Below, one piece after another: positions 30,354 through 39,478 of a stretch of 64,000 bases of DNA. Positions within the stretch are counted from its first letter, which is position 1; every line of letters begins with the position of its first letter. Source of the stretch: CAIWHR01 sp963773195 (GTDB taxonomy: Bacteria; Pseudomonadota; Gammaproteobacteria; Burkholderiales; Casimicrobiaceae); the NCBI GenBank assembly GCA_963773195.1, contig CAVZAE010000019.1, forward strand, positions 62,001-126,000, in the 5' to 3' direction. A program made the translations under genes and the position numbers. The notes beneath the pieces are model-generated. The model had not been told where the DNA came from and did not search any database. It was given only the letters and a program-made list of their open reading frames with translations.

Positions 30354-33300
30354 TTGGGCGACATCTTCATCAGCTACAAGCACGCGCAGAGCCAGCAGGC
30401 ACGCCAGCTTGCGTCGGCATTGGCGGCGCGTGGGTGGACCGTGTGGTGGGACTGGAACATCCCCACCCGAACGGACTGGCAAGCGGAGCTCGACGCACAA
30501 CTCGATGCCGCCGGATGCGTCGTGGTCCTCTGGTCACCGGAATCCGTGCAGTCGCAGTGGGTGCTCTACGAAGCACGCCACGCCCAGCGTTCAGGAAAGC
30601 TGATTCAGTGCTTGCTGGAGCCGCTGCAGCCTCCGCCCGAGTTCGCCTCGTTGCAAGGCGTAAGTCTTGCGGGATGGGAATTCGGCGTGCCGTTCCACGC
30701 GGGCTTCGATCGCCTGCGCGCCGCGATCCGCGACCTTCTCGACCGGCGCGCGCCGCTCGCCACTACTCGGAGCGGCACGCTGACACGAATCCCCGGCGAG
30801 GCCGGCGACGCACTCACCCGCGATGCGTCGGCTGCCGCCAAGCCGCGTCCACGGCCAGCCCCCGTGATGCTGCTCCCCCCGCCGTTCCGCGATCTGCTGG
30901 ACCGTCGCGACGATTGCGCGAAGATCGATGCCACGCTCGCGGAACGTCGCAACGTCGCGCTCGGGGGCGAAATTGGAATGGGCAAGAGCACGCTGCTTTC
31001 GTACGTCGGCAATCTCGACCAGACGGCGCGCTTCCACGATGGCGTCGTCTATCTCCAAGCGGCGACGCAGGGCGAAAACGATCTCGCCCAGGCGCTGCAT
31101 GAGGCGTTTTACGATGTGCCGGCAGGGGTGCGGCCCAGTGCGGTCGAGATTCGTCGCAATCTCGCCGACAAGTGCGCGCTCGTGCTGCTCGACGACGTCG
31201 ATCTCCTGCCGGCGGCCCTTGGGACAATCAACGCGTACGGCCCCGAATCGGGCTGGGTTTACGCCTCGGAAGTCGCCGCGGCAAGTGCACAACGCCGCCC
31301 GGTCGTGCTGCAGGGGCTGCCGACCGACGATGGGCTCGCCCTCTTCGAGCGCACGCTGTCGCGGCCGCTGGGCGCCGACGAGCGCGCACTCGTCACTCAG
31401 ATCGTCGATGCGGTGCGCGGGCATCCTGCGCGCATCGAGCAGGCGGCGGGAATGGCCGCGGCCCACGGGCTCGCGGCGGCGTTGGCCGCGCTCGGCAAGA
31501 CACCGAATCCGGATGACGAGAATTCGCAAAACCGTCGCGTCCTGGCCGCGCTGGCCTGCGGCGGTGCGGTGCCGCTCGAAGCGGAGCAATGCGCCGCCAT
31601 CGCCGGGGTGAGCGATGTTCGTGGCGTGCTCGAAGACCTGGTGCGACGCGGTTTCGTGCAAGGCGTCGCGCCAGGGTTCCGGCTCACCGTGGGTCTCGCC
31701 CCGCGCGTGGAGGCGACGGCCGAATTTGCCGCATGTCGCGATCGCGCGACGGCTGCCTTCACCCGTTTCGCGTTCGAGAACCGCGGGACGCCGCGCAGCG
31801 TCGCACGGCTGGCCGGTCCGATGACGGCAAGCATGGCGTGGGCCGCGCAAAACGGTCGCAGCGCCGATGCATTGCGGCTGGCCCGTGCGATCGACGGCCC
31901 GCTGGCGGAAGCCAATCGCTGGGATGCCTGGCGCGACATGCTCACGCGCGCGTACGACATCGCCACGCACGCCGGTGACTTGTCCAACGCAGGTTGGGCG
32001 TTGCACCAGCAGGGAACCCGTTCCCTCATGCTCGACGACAAGCGAGAGGCGCGGCGCCTGCTCAGGGAGGCGCGTGCGACGCGAAAGGGCATCGGCGATA
32101 CCGCGGGATTGAAGGTCACGGGCGGCAATCTGAAGCTGCTGGGCTGGGCACGTTGGATGATTCTGGGCGCGGTAGTGGCAGGGTTGGGCGTGACGACGCT
32201 CGGCGCACTCGTTATCCCGCCCTTGGTGACGCGGCCCTCGGTCGCGCTCGTTCCCACCGGCCTCGACTTCGGCGCGCAGGACGTGCGCTCCGCACCGCAA
32301 CAGCTGCCGCTGCGGATCGACAACAAGGGATTCGGCGCCGTCGACGTGGTCGACGTCACCCTGCGGGGTGATGTCCAGTCGTTCGCGGTGGGGAATTCGT
32401 GCGACGGTCTTCACGTCCCGCGCGCACTGGCGTGCCGCTTACTCGTTGAATTCAAGCCGGACGCCGCCGGTGCGCACGACGCGACGGTCGCGATTCGAGT
32501 GCAGGGGATCGCGGAGCCTTACCTCGTTGCCGTTCGCGGCCTCGGGACCGCGACGTCGGTAGCCCAGTTGTCTCCGCAGTCCGTCGATTTCGGCGCCGTC
32601 GAAATCGGGGGCGGCACAGAGGACCGTCGAGTGACTTTGCGCAACGCCGGCTCAGCACCACTGACGGCGACCTCGGTTGCGATCGAGGGCGACGCTGATT
32701 TTCGGATCGTTCACGAAGACTGCAAGGCAATGGCGATCGCACCCGACGCAGAGTGCGCGATCGACCTTCGCCTCGCACCCACTGCGGCCGCGGCCAGACG
32801 CGCAACGCTGGTGATCGGCGACAATGCAAGCGGCAGTCCGCGGTCGGTTGCCCTCTCCGGCGAAGGGCACGCCACGCTGCGGCTCGACGTGCGCCCCGGC
32901 AATCTCGACTTCGGAAAGCAGGAAGTGGGGACCCGAAGCGCTACGCAGCCGGTGCGCTTGCGCAACATCGGCAACGTGCCGCTCGACGTCCGGCAGGTGG
33001 CGCTCGAGGGCAGCAGCGCATTCGGTGTCGAGGGCCATTGCGCCAACGTCAATCTCGCTCCCCGCGCCGAGTGCGTCCTCGACGTGCGGTTCGCACCCTC
33101 GGCGATCGAAGCGAGCAGCGGCAGGCTTCTGATCAGCACTGGCGCCGGGCAGCGCAGCGTCGCACTTTCCGGTGGTGCGATCGGCCGGCCCGCAATCGAG
33201 ATCACGCCCTCCGAGCTCAATTTTGGCAGCGTCAAGCCGGGCGCCGAAGTCCAGGCGCGGCGAGTTCGGATCACCAGCGTGGGCAGCGACGCGCTGCTGT

Positions 33301-34574
33301 TGCGCCCACCGGTCATCCAGGGAGACAGCCGATTCTCGCAGACCAGCGGATGTCCGGATCGACTCGCGCCCAAGGCGCAGTGCTTCGTCGATGTCGGCTT
33401 CGAGAATGCCGGGGAGGGCGCATCCCGCGCTCAACTGATCGTCGCGCATAACGCGCCGGGCGGGCCGGCGCGGGTATCGCTGTCGGTGGAGATCGAGGCG
33501 CCGGCGCTACCGGTCATTGAGCGCTTCGATTCGAACCTGCAGGTGCTGCCGGCGCCGCGCAACGTTCAGTTGTGCTACCGCGTTCGCAATGCTTCGCAGC
33601 TGACGATTACCGGGAGCCCGCCGCCGCAGTCGAATTCCGAGGGGTGCGTCGGCCGGTTCGTGAACGCGACGACAACGTTCACGTTGACTGCGCGCGGCGA
33701 GGGTGGACCGTCGCAGCAGGCGACCGCCGCGGTGACAGTCACGATCGCAGCGCAGCCCCCGTCGCCTCCGCCGCAGCCTACGCCGTCTCCGCCTCCGACG
33801 CCTGTTCCGGTGATCGTCGCGCTGAGTGGCGTGCCACCACAAATGAAGGGCCCCGGCGAAGCGCGCATATGCTTTGTCGCCAGGAACGCCGACCGTGTCG
33901 TCATCGACCAGGGCGGCTCGCAGCCACAGTCGGCCGCAGAGGGATGCGTGGTGCGCGCCGTCTCGAAGAGCACGACCTTCACCGCCACGGCCACGAAAGG
34001 TGCTTTGTCACATCAACGCTCGGTGACGGTCATGGTCATGAAGGAGCCTGCACCGGAGCCACTCGCGATCGTCGACTTTCGCGCGAATCCGCCAAGGCTG
34101 CAGGCGCCCGGCGGCCAGACAAGCCTGTGCTTCACCGCGCGGAGCGCCGAGCGCGCCGTCATCGAGCCGGGCGAAGGCCAGCCGTCTTCACCGAACGGAG
34201 GATGCGTCCCGCGATCGGTGGCCAAGACGACGACCTTTAGATTGACGGTCACTCGAGAGAGCGCCCCGGCGCAGCAGAGCACGACGACGGTCACGCTCTA
34301 CTCCGCGCCGACCGACTCGGGGCCCCTCGGTGGACCGGGGAAAGGCGGCGTCATCCCGAAGGGCGGCGTCATCCCGAAGGACAGCGGCGTCGTCACGAAG
34401 GATAGCGGTGTCATCGCGAAGGACAAATTCAAGCCCGGCGCGACAGAGGCGATGGAGCTTCGCGGCTATTGCTGCCAATCCGGAAACGTGACTCGCACGA
34501 CCAAGGCACAATGCGGCGGGGCGTGGTCGACCTCGCCGCCGGCGAACTGCTCGCCACCGATCAAAGTCAATTGA
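30354..34574 (+). CDS. TIR-STAND ATPase-transmembrane protein with ASH/Ig-like ectodomain
   Basis: A 1406-codon frame from a TTG start with AAGGGAAGG upstream. Residues 1-135 are TIR (GDIFISYKHAQSQQARQL; IPTRTDWQAELDAQLD). Residues 190-500 are a STAND-type ATPase with the P-loop GGEIGMGKST (Lys211) and Walker B LVLLDDVD (about 277-284). A short helical TPR-like part follows, and then a single membrane helix, about 602-624 (ILGAVVAGLGVTTLGALVI). Four ASH-like repeats each start with LDFG/VDFG/LNFG and hold a cysteine pair; then come three Ig-like repeats, again with paired cysteines. The tail is a VIPK repeat and a Cys-rich end. The even cysteines imply a periplasmic ectodomain and a cytoplasmic TIR-ATPase. 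It closes the cluster and is followed by a convergent gene. The domain order is read directly; the receptor role is inferred. Confidence 0.88.
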   Translation: MGDIFISYKHAQSQQARQLASALAARGWTVWWDWNIPTRTDWQAELDAQLDAAGCVVVLWSPESVQSQWVLYEARHAQRSGKLIQCLLEPLQPPPEFASLQGVSLAGWEFGVPFHAGFDRLRAAIRDLLDRRAPLATTRSGTLTRIPGEAGDALTRDASAAAKPRPRPAPVMLLPPPFRDLLDRRDDCAKIDATLAERRNVALGGEIGMGKSTLLSYVGNLDQTARFHDGVVYLQAATQGENDLAQALHEAFYDVPAGVRPSAVEIRRNLADKCALVLLDDVDLLPAALGTINAYGPESGWVYASEVAAASAQRRPVVLQGLPTDDGLALFERTLSRPLGADERALVTQIVDAVRGHPARIEQAAGMAAAHGLAAALAALGKTPNPDDENSQNRRVLAALACGGAVPLEAEQCAAIAGVSDVRGVLEDLVRRGFVQGVAPGFRLTVGLAPRVEATAEFAACRDRATAAFTRFAFENRGTPRSVARLAGPMTASMAWAAQNGRSADALRLARAIDGPLAEANRWDAWRDMLTRAYDIATHAGDLSNAGWALHQQGTRSLMLDDKREARRLLREARATRKGIGDTAGLKVTGGNLKLLGWARWMILGAVVAGLGVTTLGALVIPPLVTRPSVALVPTGLDFGAQDVRSAPQQLPLRIDNKGFGAVDVVDVTLRGDVQSFAVGNSCDGLHVPRALACRLLVEFKPDAAGAHDATVAIRVQGIAEPYLVAVRGLGTATSVAQLSPQSVDFGAVEIGGGTEDRRVTLRNAGSAPLTATSVAIEGDADFRIVHEDCKAMAIAPDAECAIDLRLAPTAAAARRATLVIGDNASGSPRSVALSGEGHATLRLDVRPGNLDFGKQEVGTRSATQPVRLRNIGNVPLDVRQVALEGSSAFGVEGHCANVNLAPRAECVLDVRFAPSAIEASSGRLLISTGAGQRSVALSGGAIGRPAIEITPSELNFGSVKPGAEVQARRVRITSVGSDALLLRPPVIQGDSRFSQTSGCPDRLAPKAQCFVDVGFENAGEGASRAQLIVAHNAPGGPARVSLSVEIEAPALPVIERFDSNLQVLPAPRNVQLCYRVRNASQLTITGSPPPQSNSEGCVGRFVNATTTFTLTARGEGGPSQQATAAVTVTIAAQPPSPPPQPTPSPPPTPVPVIVALSGVPPQMKGPGEARICFVARNADRVVIDQGGSQPQSAAEGCVVRAVSKSTTFTATATKGALSHQRSVTVMVMKEPAPEPLAIVDFRANPPRLQAPGGQTSLCFTARSAERAVIEPGEGQPSSPNGGCVPRSVAKTTTFRLTVTRESAPAQQSTTTVTLYSAPTDSGPLGGPGKGGVIPKGGVIPKDSGVVTKDSGVIAKDKFKPGATEAMELRGYCCQSGNVTRTTKAQCGGAWSTSPPANCSPPIKVN
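34343..34425 (+). repeat. Tandem VIPK-type heptad repeat inside the TIR-STAND gene
   Basis: About four units of 18-21 bp near the 3' end of the gene encode GGVIPK, GGVIPKD, SGVVTKD and SGVIAKD. The first two units are nearly identical in DNA (ggcggcgtcatcccgaag), and the next two have diverged. This looks like a slippage-generated extension between the last Ig-like domain and the Cys-rich tail. It may be a flexible spacer, or a wall- or lipid-interacting stalk. Confidence 0.7.
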
Positions 34575-34613
34575 TCGCGCGTACCTATTGACCAAGCGCG
34601 CTGAACCTCCGCG

Positions 34614-35033
34614 CTAGCGCTGCGCGCCGCTCACGCCCATCTCGCGGAAGCGGTCGACCGCCGGGCTGGGCTCGAAGTCTTCGAGCTCGAACATCGGCCG
34701 CACTTCGATCTCGCCTTCCTTGCCGTCGATCGACGGGTTCGGGAAGCGACGGGTCCAGTCGAGCGCCTCCTCGCGCGACTTCACATTGATGATCGTGTAG
34801 CCGGCGATCAGCTCCTTGGCTTCGGTGAAGGGGCCGTCGACGACCTGCACCTTCGGCCCCGAGTACTTGACGCGCCAGCCCTTCGAGCTCGCCTTGAGCC
34901 CGGAGGCGTCGACGAGCACGCCGGCCTTGGCCAGCTCCTCGTGGTACTTCGCCATCGTGTTGAGGATCTTCTCGTCCGGCATGACGCCGGCTTCGGAATC
35001 GCCCGTGGCCTTGACGATGATCATGAACCGCAT
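34614..35033 (-). CDS. DGPF/YciI-like protein
   Basis: A 139-residue protein with the DGPF motif in VVDGPFTEAKELIAGYTI and the start MRFMIIVKATGDSEAG of the YCII-related fold. DGPF proteins are genetically linked to ECF42 sigma factors. That fits here, because a frameshifted ECF42-type gene lies about 1.2 kb upstream on the same strand. The exact biochemical activity is not known. The stop at 34614 is 39 bp from the convergent stop of the TIR-STAND gene. It starts 37 bp after the next DGPF gene, so the two are probably co-transcribed. Confidence 0.85.
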   Translation of the reverse strand: MRFMIIVKATGDSEAGVMPDEKILNTMAKYHEELAKAGVLVDASGLKASSKGWRVKYSGPKVQVVDGPFTEAKELIAGYTIINVKSREEALDWTRRFPNPSIDGKEGEIEVRPMFELEDFEPSPAVDRFREMGVSGAQR

Positions 35034-35070
35034 GGGGATCTCCTTGGAATGGGGGGTGGACGGCCGCGAT

Positions 35071-35403
35071 CTACACGGCCAGCTGCCGCACGGGGCGCAC
35101 TTCGATCGTGCCGAGCCGCGCCGGCGGGATCTTGGCCGCGAGCTGGATCGCTTCGTTCAGGTCGGCGGCTTCGAGCAGGTAGAACCCGGCAAGCTGCTCC
35201 TTCGTTTCTGCGAAAGGTCCATCGGTGACGGTCATCTTGCCGTTCCTGAGCCGGACCGACGTCGCTGTCCTGACCGGTTGCAGCGCCTCGGCGGCGATGT
35301 GATGGCCGCGCCGCTTGAATTCCTCGTTGCAGGCGTTGCACTCCGTATCGGCAACGTGGGCGATTTCGTTCTCGTCCATGTACACAAGACATAGGTACTT
35401 CAT
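35071..35403 (-). CDS. DGPF/YciI-like protein, second copy
   Basis: A 110-residue protein (MKYLCLVYMDENEIAHVAD) with the DGPF motif in VTDGPFAETKEQLAGFYLLE. It is clearly a paralog of the 139-residue neighbour, and shorter at its C-terminus. Both belong to the group found next to ECF42 sigma factors. A cysteine pair (ECNACNEEF) near residue 22 is a local feature that the other copy lacks. It lies 58 bp downstream of the AHSA1-type gene on the same strand, within the same likely operon. Confidence 0.85.
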   Translation of the reverse strand: MKYLCLVYMDENEIAHVADTECNACNEEFKRRGHHIAAEALQPVRTATSVRLRNGKMTVTDGPFAETKEQLAGFYLLEAADLNEAIQLAAKIPPARLGTIEVRPVRQLAV

Positions 35404-35460
35404 GGCGCGCTCCTATAGGCAGGGGTGGGGGAAAAGGGCAGCGTACGACGCGTGCGGGGT

Positions 35461-35910
35461 TCACGCGTAGCGTGGGTCGTTTCGAGGAGTTCCGGCGAGC
35501 CCGTACAGCATGCCGCACCAGCGGCCTTCGACATCGCGGACGCGGTCGCGCGACACGTGCTCGTGGACAAGGGCCAGCATGCAGCCCCGGGGTGTCCGGT
35601 CGATCTCGACGACGACGTGGGTGATCGCGGGTGAATGTCCTTCCAACGACAGGGTGAAGGTGAGCCGCCGCGGCGGATCCACGATCAGATATTCTCCGTG
35701 GTATTCGACCGTCGCGCTGGCGCGGCGATCCACGAACCGGAACGACCCACCAGGGCGCACATCGAGCTCGACTTCCGCGATCGGACACAACGCCGTCGCG
35801 AACAGCCAGCGGCGCGCGAGGACGGGGTCGATCCACGCGGCGAACACGCGCTCGGGCGACGCGCGGAAACGCCGGGCAGCGCGAACGGAGCGGGTCAGCA
35901 CGGACGCCAC
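35461..35910 (-). CDS. AHSA1-type SRPBCC protein
   Basis: A 149-residue protein from a GTG start at 35910 (VASVLTRSVRAARRFRASPE). The pattern RRFRASPERVFAAWIDP, then VRPGGSFRF, VEYHGEYLIVDPPRRLTFT and the C-terminal LVHEHV is typical of the Aha1-like (AHSA1) branch of the SRPBCC superfamily. Proteins of this type are often found with DGPF proteins and ECF sigma factors and may bind small ligands. The frame is open much further upstream, but only as a shadow of other genes. The start overlaps the end of the small membrane protein gene by 16 bp, which suggests translational coupling. Confidence 0.8.
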   Translation of the reverse strand: MASVLTRSVRAARRFRASPERVFAAWIDPVLARRWLFATALCPIAEVELDVRPGGSFRFVDRRASATVEYHGEYLIVDPPRRLTFTLSLEGHSPAITHVVVEIDRTPRGCMLALVHEHVSRDRVRDVEGRWCGMLYGLAGTPRNDPRYA

Positions 35911-36125
35911 AGCGACAGACCTTGGTCGACGAAGCTTCCGAGCGTCCGCGTCACCGCGATCACGACACGGGAGACGCTTCCCGCTTCGAGCTTCCGGCGG
36001 CGATAGAGGAAGAGCAACAGCGCGAGCAGCGTGCCACCGGGCATCACGATCTCGAGCATCAGGTAGGGCCCGAAATTCTGCGCGACCCGCCGCAACAGCC
36101 CCAAGCTTGCCATGACCCGTTCCAT
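35895..36125 (-). CDS. Small single-span membrane protein, GPYL-LEIV-PGGT family
   Basis: A 76-residue protein. A short helix is followed by NFGPYLMLEIVMPGGT and then LLALLLFLYRRRK. That is one membrane span with a positive RRR stop, then a soluble tail. The same motif block (GPYLLLEIVLPGGT...ALLLFLYRRR) occurs in the gene at 51220, so this is a paralogous pair in one window. I do not recognise a named family. The ATG at 36125 is supported by the alignment with the paralog. It overlaps the AHSA1-type gene by 16 bp and lies downstream of the ECF42-type sigma gene. Confidence 0.7.
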   Translation of the reverse strand: MERVMASLGLLRRVAQNFGPYLMLEIVMPGGTLLALLLFLYRRRKLEAGSVSRVVIAVTRTLGSFVDQGLSLWRPC

Positions 36126-36275
36126 CGACGACCTCCGACTTCAGTGGCTGGCCCGGAACGATTCGGGCCTTCTCATTCCCTAGTCGAAGGGGCGGGATCG
36201 GAAATCGACAGTGCAGCGAAGAATTTTTGCGGCAGGGCGCAGGAACAGGGCGAAGGATCGACAAGCCTTTGATTT

Positions 36276-37534
36276 TTAGACCGGGAGCTCGGACAGCCGT
36301 CGCTCCAAGAACCTGCGCTCGGGCTCCTGCCGGGTCAGCGCCAGCGCGCGCTCGTAAGCCGCGCGCGCTTCGGCGATACGGCCGAGCGCGGCGGCACAGG
36401 TCGGCGCGCGCGGCGTGCGCGAGGTGGTACTCGTGGAGCTCGCCGCGCGCGAGGATCGCGTCGATCGAGCGGCGAGGCCCGCGGCGGGGCCGTCGCGCAT
36501 CGCGACCGCGACCGCGCGGTTCAGCTCCACGACCGGCGACGGCTCGAGCCGCAGCAGCACGTCGTAGAGACCGACGATCTCGCGCCCAGTCGGTCGCGTC
36601 GGCGCTGGCGGCGTCGGCATGGACCGCCGGCGATCGCCGCCTGCAGCGTGATACGGACCGAGCGCGCCGCGCGGACGAGTCGCCCGTGTCGACGAGCGCC
36701 GGAAGCCTTCGTCGATCTGCTCGCGGTTCCACAGCGAGCGGTCCTGGTCGTCGCAGGAGCACGAGATCGCCCGTCGGCCGACGCTCGCGCCGCGCGCCGC
36801 GACTCGTGCAGCAGCATGAGCGCGAGCAGGCCGATCGCCTCGGGCTCGGGCAGCAGTTCGACGAGCAGCCGGCCGAGGCGGATCGCCTCGCCCGAGAGGT
36901 CGACGCGGGTCAGCGACGTCGCCGGACGACGCCGAGTAGCCTTCGTTGAACACGAGGTAGATGACGCGCAGCACGCTGTCGAGCCGCTGCGGGCAGCTCG
37001 TCCGCCTCGGGCACCTGGTACGGAATGCGCGCGTCGCGGATCTTCGCCTTCGCGCGGACGATGCGCTGCGCGAGCGTCGGCGCCGGACGTCAGGAACGCG
37101 CTGCGCGATCTCCTCGGTCGTCAGCCCGCAGACTTCGCGCAGCGTCAGCGCGACCTGCGCGTCCGGCGCAGAGCGCCGGGTGGCAGCAGGTGAAGATCAG
37201 GCGCAGCCGGTCGTCCTCGATCGCCTTCGTCCTCGTCCGGCGCAGCGGCGCTCGTCGGCGATCGCCTCGACTGCGTCGCGACGTGCTCGTCGAGCGCGTC
37301 GAAGCGCGCGCGGCGGCGGATGCCGTCGATCGCCTTGAAGCGTCCGGTCGAGACGAGCCACGCGCGCGGGTTGTCCGGAACGCCGTCGCGCGGCCATTGC
37401 TCGAGCGCCGCGCGGAACGCGTCGTGCAGCGCCTCCTCGGCGAGATCGAAGTCGCCGAGCAGGCGGATCAGCGTCGCGAAGACACGGCGCGATTCGGTGC
37501 GATAGATCGCTTCGATCTGCGCTTGCGTGCTCAT
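36276..37534 (-). pseudogene. ECF42-type sigma factor with C-terminal extension, frameshifted
   Basis: Start at 37534 (MSTQAQIEAIYRTESRRVF). Residues 1-100 give a sigma region 2 with LLGDFDLAEEALHDAFRAAL and PDNPRAWLVSTGRFKAIDGI. After about 37230 the coding signal changes frame several times. The later text VIYLVFNEGYSASSGD (about 36950) and VVELNRAVAVAMRDGP (about 36510) belongs to the C-terminal domain (DUF6596/TPR-like) of ECF42-type sigma factors. The end is RRFLERRLSELPV at 36276. Intact it would be about 415 residues. ECF42 members are known to pair with DGPF proteins, two of which lie downstream. Its start codon overlaps the SMP-30 stop (ATGA). Confidence 0.7.
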
Positions 37535-38458
37535 CCCCGCTGCACGGCGCGCGTGTTCAGGTACACCGAGTACAGCGACGTCGTCGCGCAGATGAACAGG
37601 CGGTTGCAGTTTCGGGCCGCCGAAGCACACGTTGGCGACGGCTTCCGGAATCAGGATCTTGCCGAGCAGTGTGCCGTCGGGGGCGTGGCAGTGAACGCCG
37701 TCGCCGGCCGACAGCCACAGGTTGCCGTGGACGTCGACGCGAAAGCCGTCGTAGACGCCGACCGGGCAGGTTGCAAAAACCTCGCCGCCCGTGAGCGACG
37801 CGCCATCGGCCGACACCTTGAAGCGGCGTACGTGATGCGGCCCGTCCGCCTTGTGCGTGATCCCGGTGTCGACGATGTAGAGCAGCGATTCGTCCGGCGA
37901 GAACGCGAGGCCGTTCGGCTGCACGAAGTCGGAAGCGACGATGGTGACCCGCCCGCTCGCAGGATCGAGGCGGTAGACGTTGCAGGCGTCGATCTCGTGC
38001 GGCGACGCATCGCCTTCGTAGTCCGAATCGATGCCGTAGCTCGGGTCGCTGAACCAGATGCTGCCGTCGCTCTTGACGACGACGTCGTTGGGCGAGTTGA
38101 AGCGCTTGCCGTCGTGGCGGTCAACCAGCACTGTGCGGCGCCCGTCGAAGTCGGTGCGCGTCACCGAGCGACTGCGATGCTCGCACGAGACGAGCCGACC
38201 CATGAGATCGACGGTGTGGCCGTTGGCGTTGAACGAAGGCTGGCGGAAGACCGAGACCGAGCCGTCGGTTTCATCCCAGCGCAGCATGCGATCGTTCGGG
38301 ATGTCGGACCACACGAGGTAGCGCCCCGGCGCGAACCACGCCGGCCCTTCGGCCCAGCGGCAGCCCGTGTAGAGCTTCTCGACGTGGATGTACGGGAGGG
38401 CGTGCCGGCGGAAGCGCCGGTCGACGACTTCGAAGCTGGAAGTGAGCTCGAGGGCCAT
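37531..38458 (-). CDS. SMP-30/gluconolactonase family lactonase, one frameshift near the end
   Basis: About 308 residues if a single extra base near 37604 is removed. The main frame reads KLYTGCRWAEGPAWFAPG, FNSPNDVVVKSDGSIWF with the metal-site asparagine, then DFVQPNGLAFSPDES and YDGFRVDVHGNLW. These are hallmark blades of the six-bladed SMP-30 propeller that hydrolyses sugar lactones. After the shift the third frame gives NRLFICATTSLYSVYLNTR and a stop that overlaps the sigma gene start. Without the correction the product runs on into that gene. The sugar transporter genes directly upstream on the same strand suggest that the lactone comes from an imported sugar or sugar acid. Confidence 0.85.
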
Positions 38459-38476
38459 GCGTGGGCTCCGACGTGG

Positions 38477-39478
38477 CTAGTCCGAATGTTTGCGTCCGCG
38501 GCCGTAGATCAGCAGCATGCCGATGATCACGACGCCGTAGATCACGTGGCGGCCGAATTCCTCCATCTGCATCACCGACAGGATCGACTGCAGGAGCGTA
38601 ATGAGGATGACGCCGGCCACCGTGCCGAGGTAATTGCCGCGTCCGCCGAGGATCGACGTACCCCCCAGCACCACGGCCGCGATCGCCGGCAGCAGGTAGG
38701 GATCGCCCATCGCCTGCGCGGCCTTGCTTGCGTAACCGGCGAGCAACACGCCGCCGAACGCCGACAGTCCGCCCGCCAGCGCGAACGCAGCCATCACGAC
38801 GGCGCGCGTGCGCGCGCCCGAGAGGTACGCCGCGCGCTCGCGGTTGCCGATGGCGTACACCGTGCGGCCGAATGTCGTACGCGAGAGCAGGAAGATCGCG
38901 GCGCCGCCCACGGCGGCCCACACGAGCAGCGCATTGGGAATCCCGAAGAGGGTCTGCCCGGTCGCAAGCCACCGCATCGCCGGCGACGACGCATCCTGCG
39001 GCGAAAAGCCTCCCGTGTGCACCACCATCAAGCCCTGCGCGATTGCGTTCACCGCGAGCGTGACGATCATCGACGGGATGCGCATGAACGCGACGCCGAA
39101 ACCGCTGACGAGGCCGAGCGCGACGCCGCACAGGATGCCGAACGGGATCGCCAGCGTTTCGCCGACCGGCCCCCAGCCGGTGGCCGCGGTGGCCATCATC
39201 CCGCCGACCGCGACGACCCACGGCACGGACAGGTCGATCTGCCCCAGCAGGATCACGATCATCGTGCCGGTCGCGATCACGCCCAGGAACGACGCGACCT
39301 TCAATTGCTGCAGCAGATATTCCGGCGAGAGGAAGCTCGACGAATAGAGGCTGCCGACGAGCAGCACGAGGCCCACGCAGGCAAACGCCCACGCGATGGC
39401 CGGGTCGATGCGCCGGCGCAGGCCTCCGAACATGCTGCCGACCACGCGGCGATCGGCGGGAGCGGGCGCCTCAGCCAT
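38477..39478 (-). CDS. CUT2 sugar ABC transporter permease
   Basis: A 333-residue polytopic protein of the RbsC/AraH type. It has about eight hydrophobic helices, with the signatures GQIDLSVPWVVAVGG, IPSMIVTLAVNAIAQGL and AIAAVVLGGTSILGGRG, which is the EAA-like coupling segment of this family. It would form half of the inner-membrane channel. Its start overlaps the stop of the second permease gene by 8 bp. It is followed 18 bp later by the SMP-30 gene, so transport and lactone hydrolysis are probably one operon. The sugar is not identifiable from the sequence. Confidence 0.9.
   Translation of the reverse strand: MAEAPAPADRRVVGSMFGGLRRRIDPAIAWAFACVGLVLLVGSLYSSSFLSPEYLLQQLKVASFLGVIATGTMIVILLGQIDLSVPWVVAVGGMMATAATGWGPVGETLAIPFGILCGVALGLVSGFGVAFMRIPSMIVTLAVNAIAQGLMVVHTGGFSPQDASSPAMRWLATGQTLFGIPNALLVWAAVGGAAIFLLSRTTFGRTVYAIGNRERAAYLSGARTRAVVMAAFALAGGLSAFGGVLLAGYASKAAQAMGDPYLLPAIAAVVLGGTSILGGRGNYLGTVAGVILITLLQSILSVMQMEEFGRHVIYGVVIIGMLLIYGRGRKHSD

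Noticed and set aside
27813..34574. Classical Thoeris operon (SIR2-SLOG or TM-macro effector with TIR)
   Set aside because: No SIR2 domain is present, the macro domain is fused to a deoxyribosyltransferase-like domain, and the SLOG-like protein stands alone. Only the domain theme is shared.
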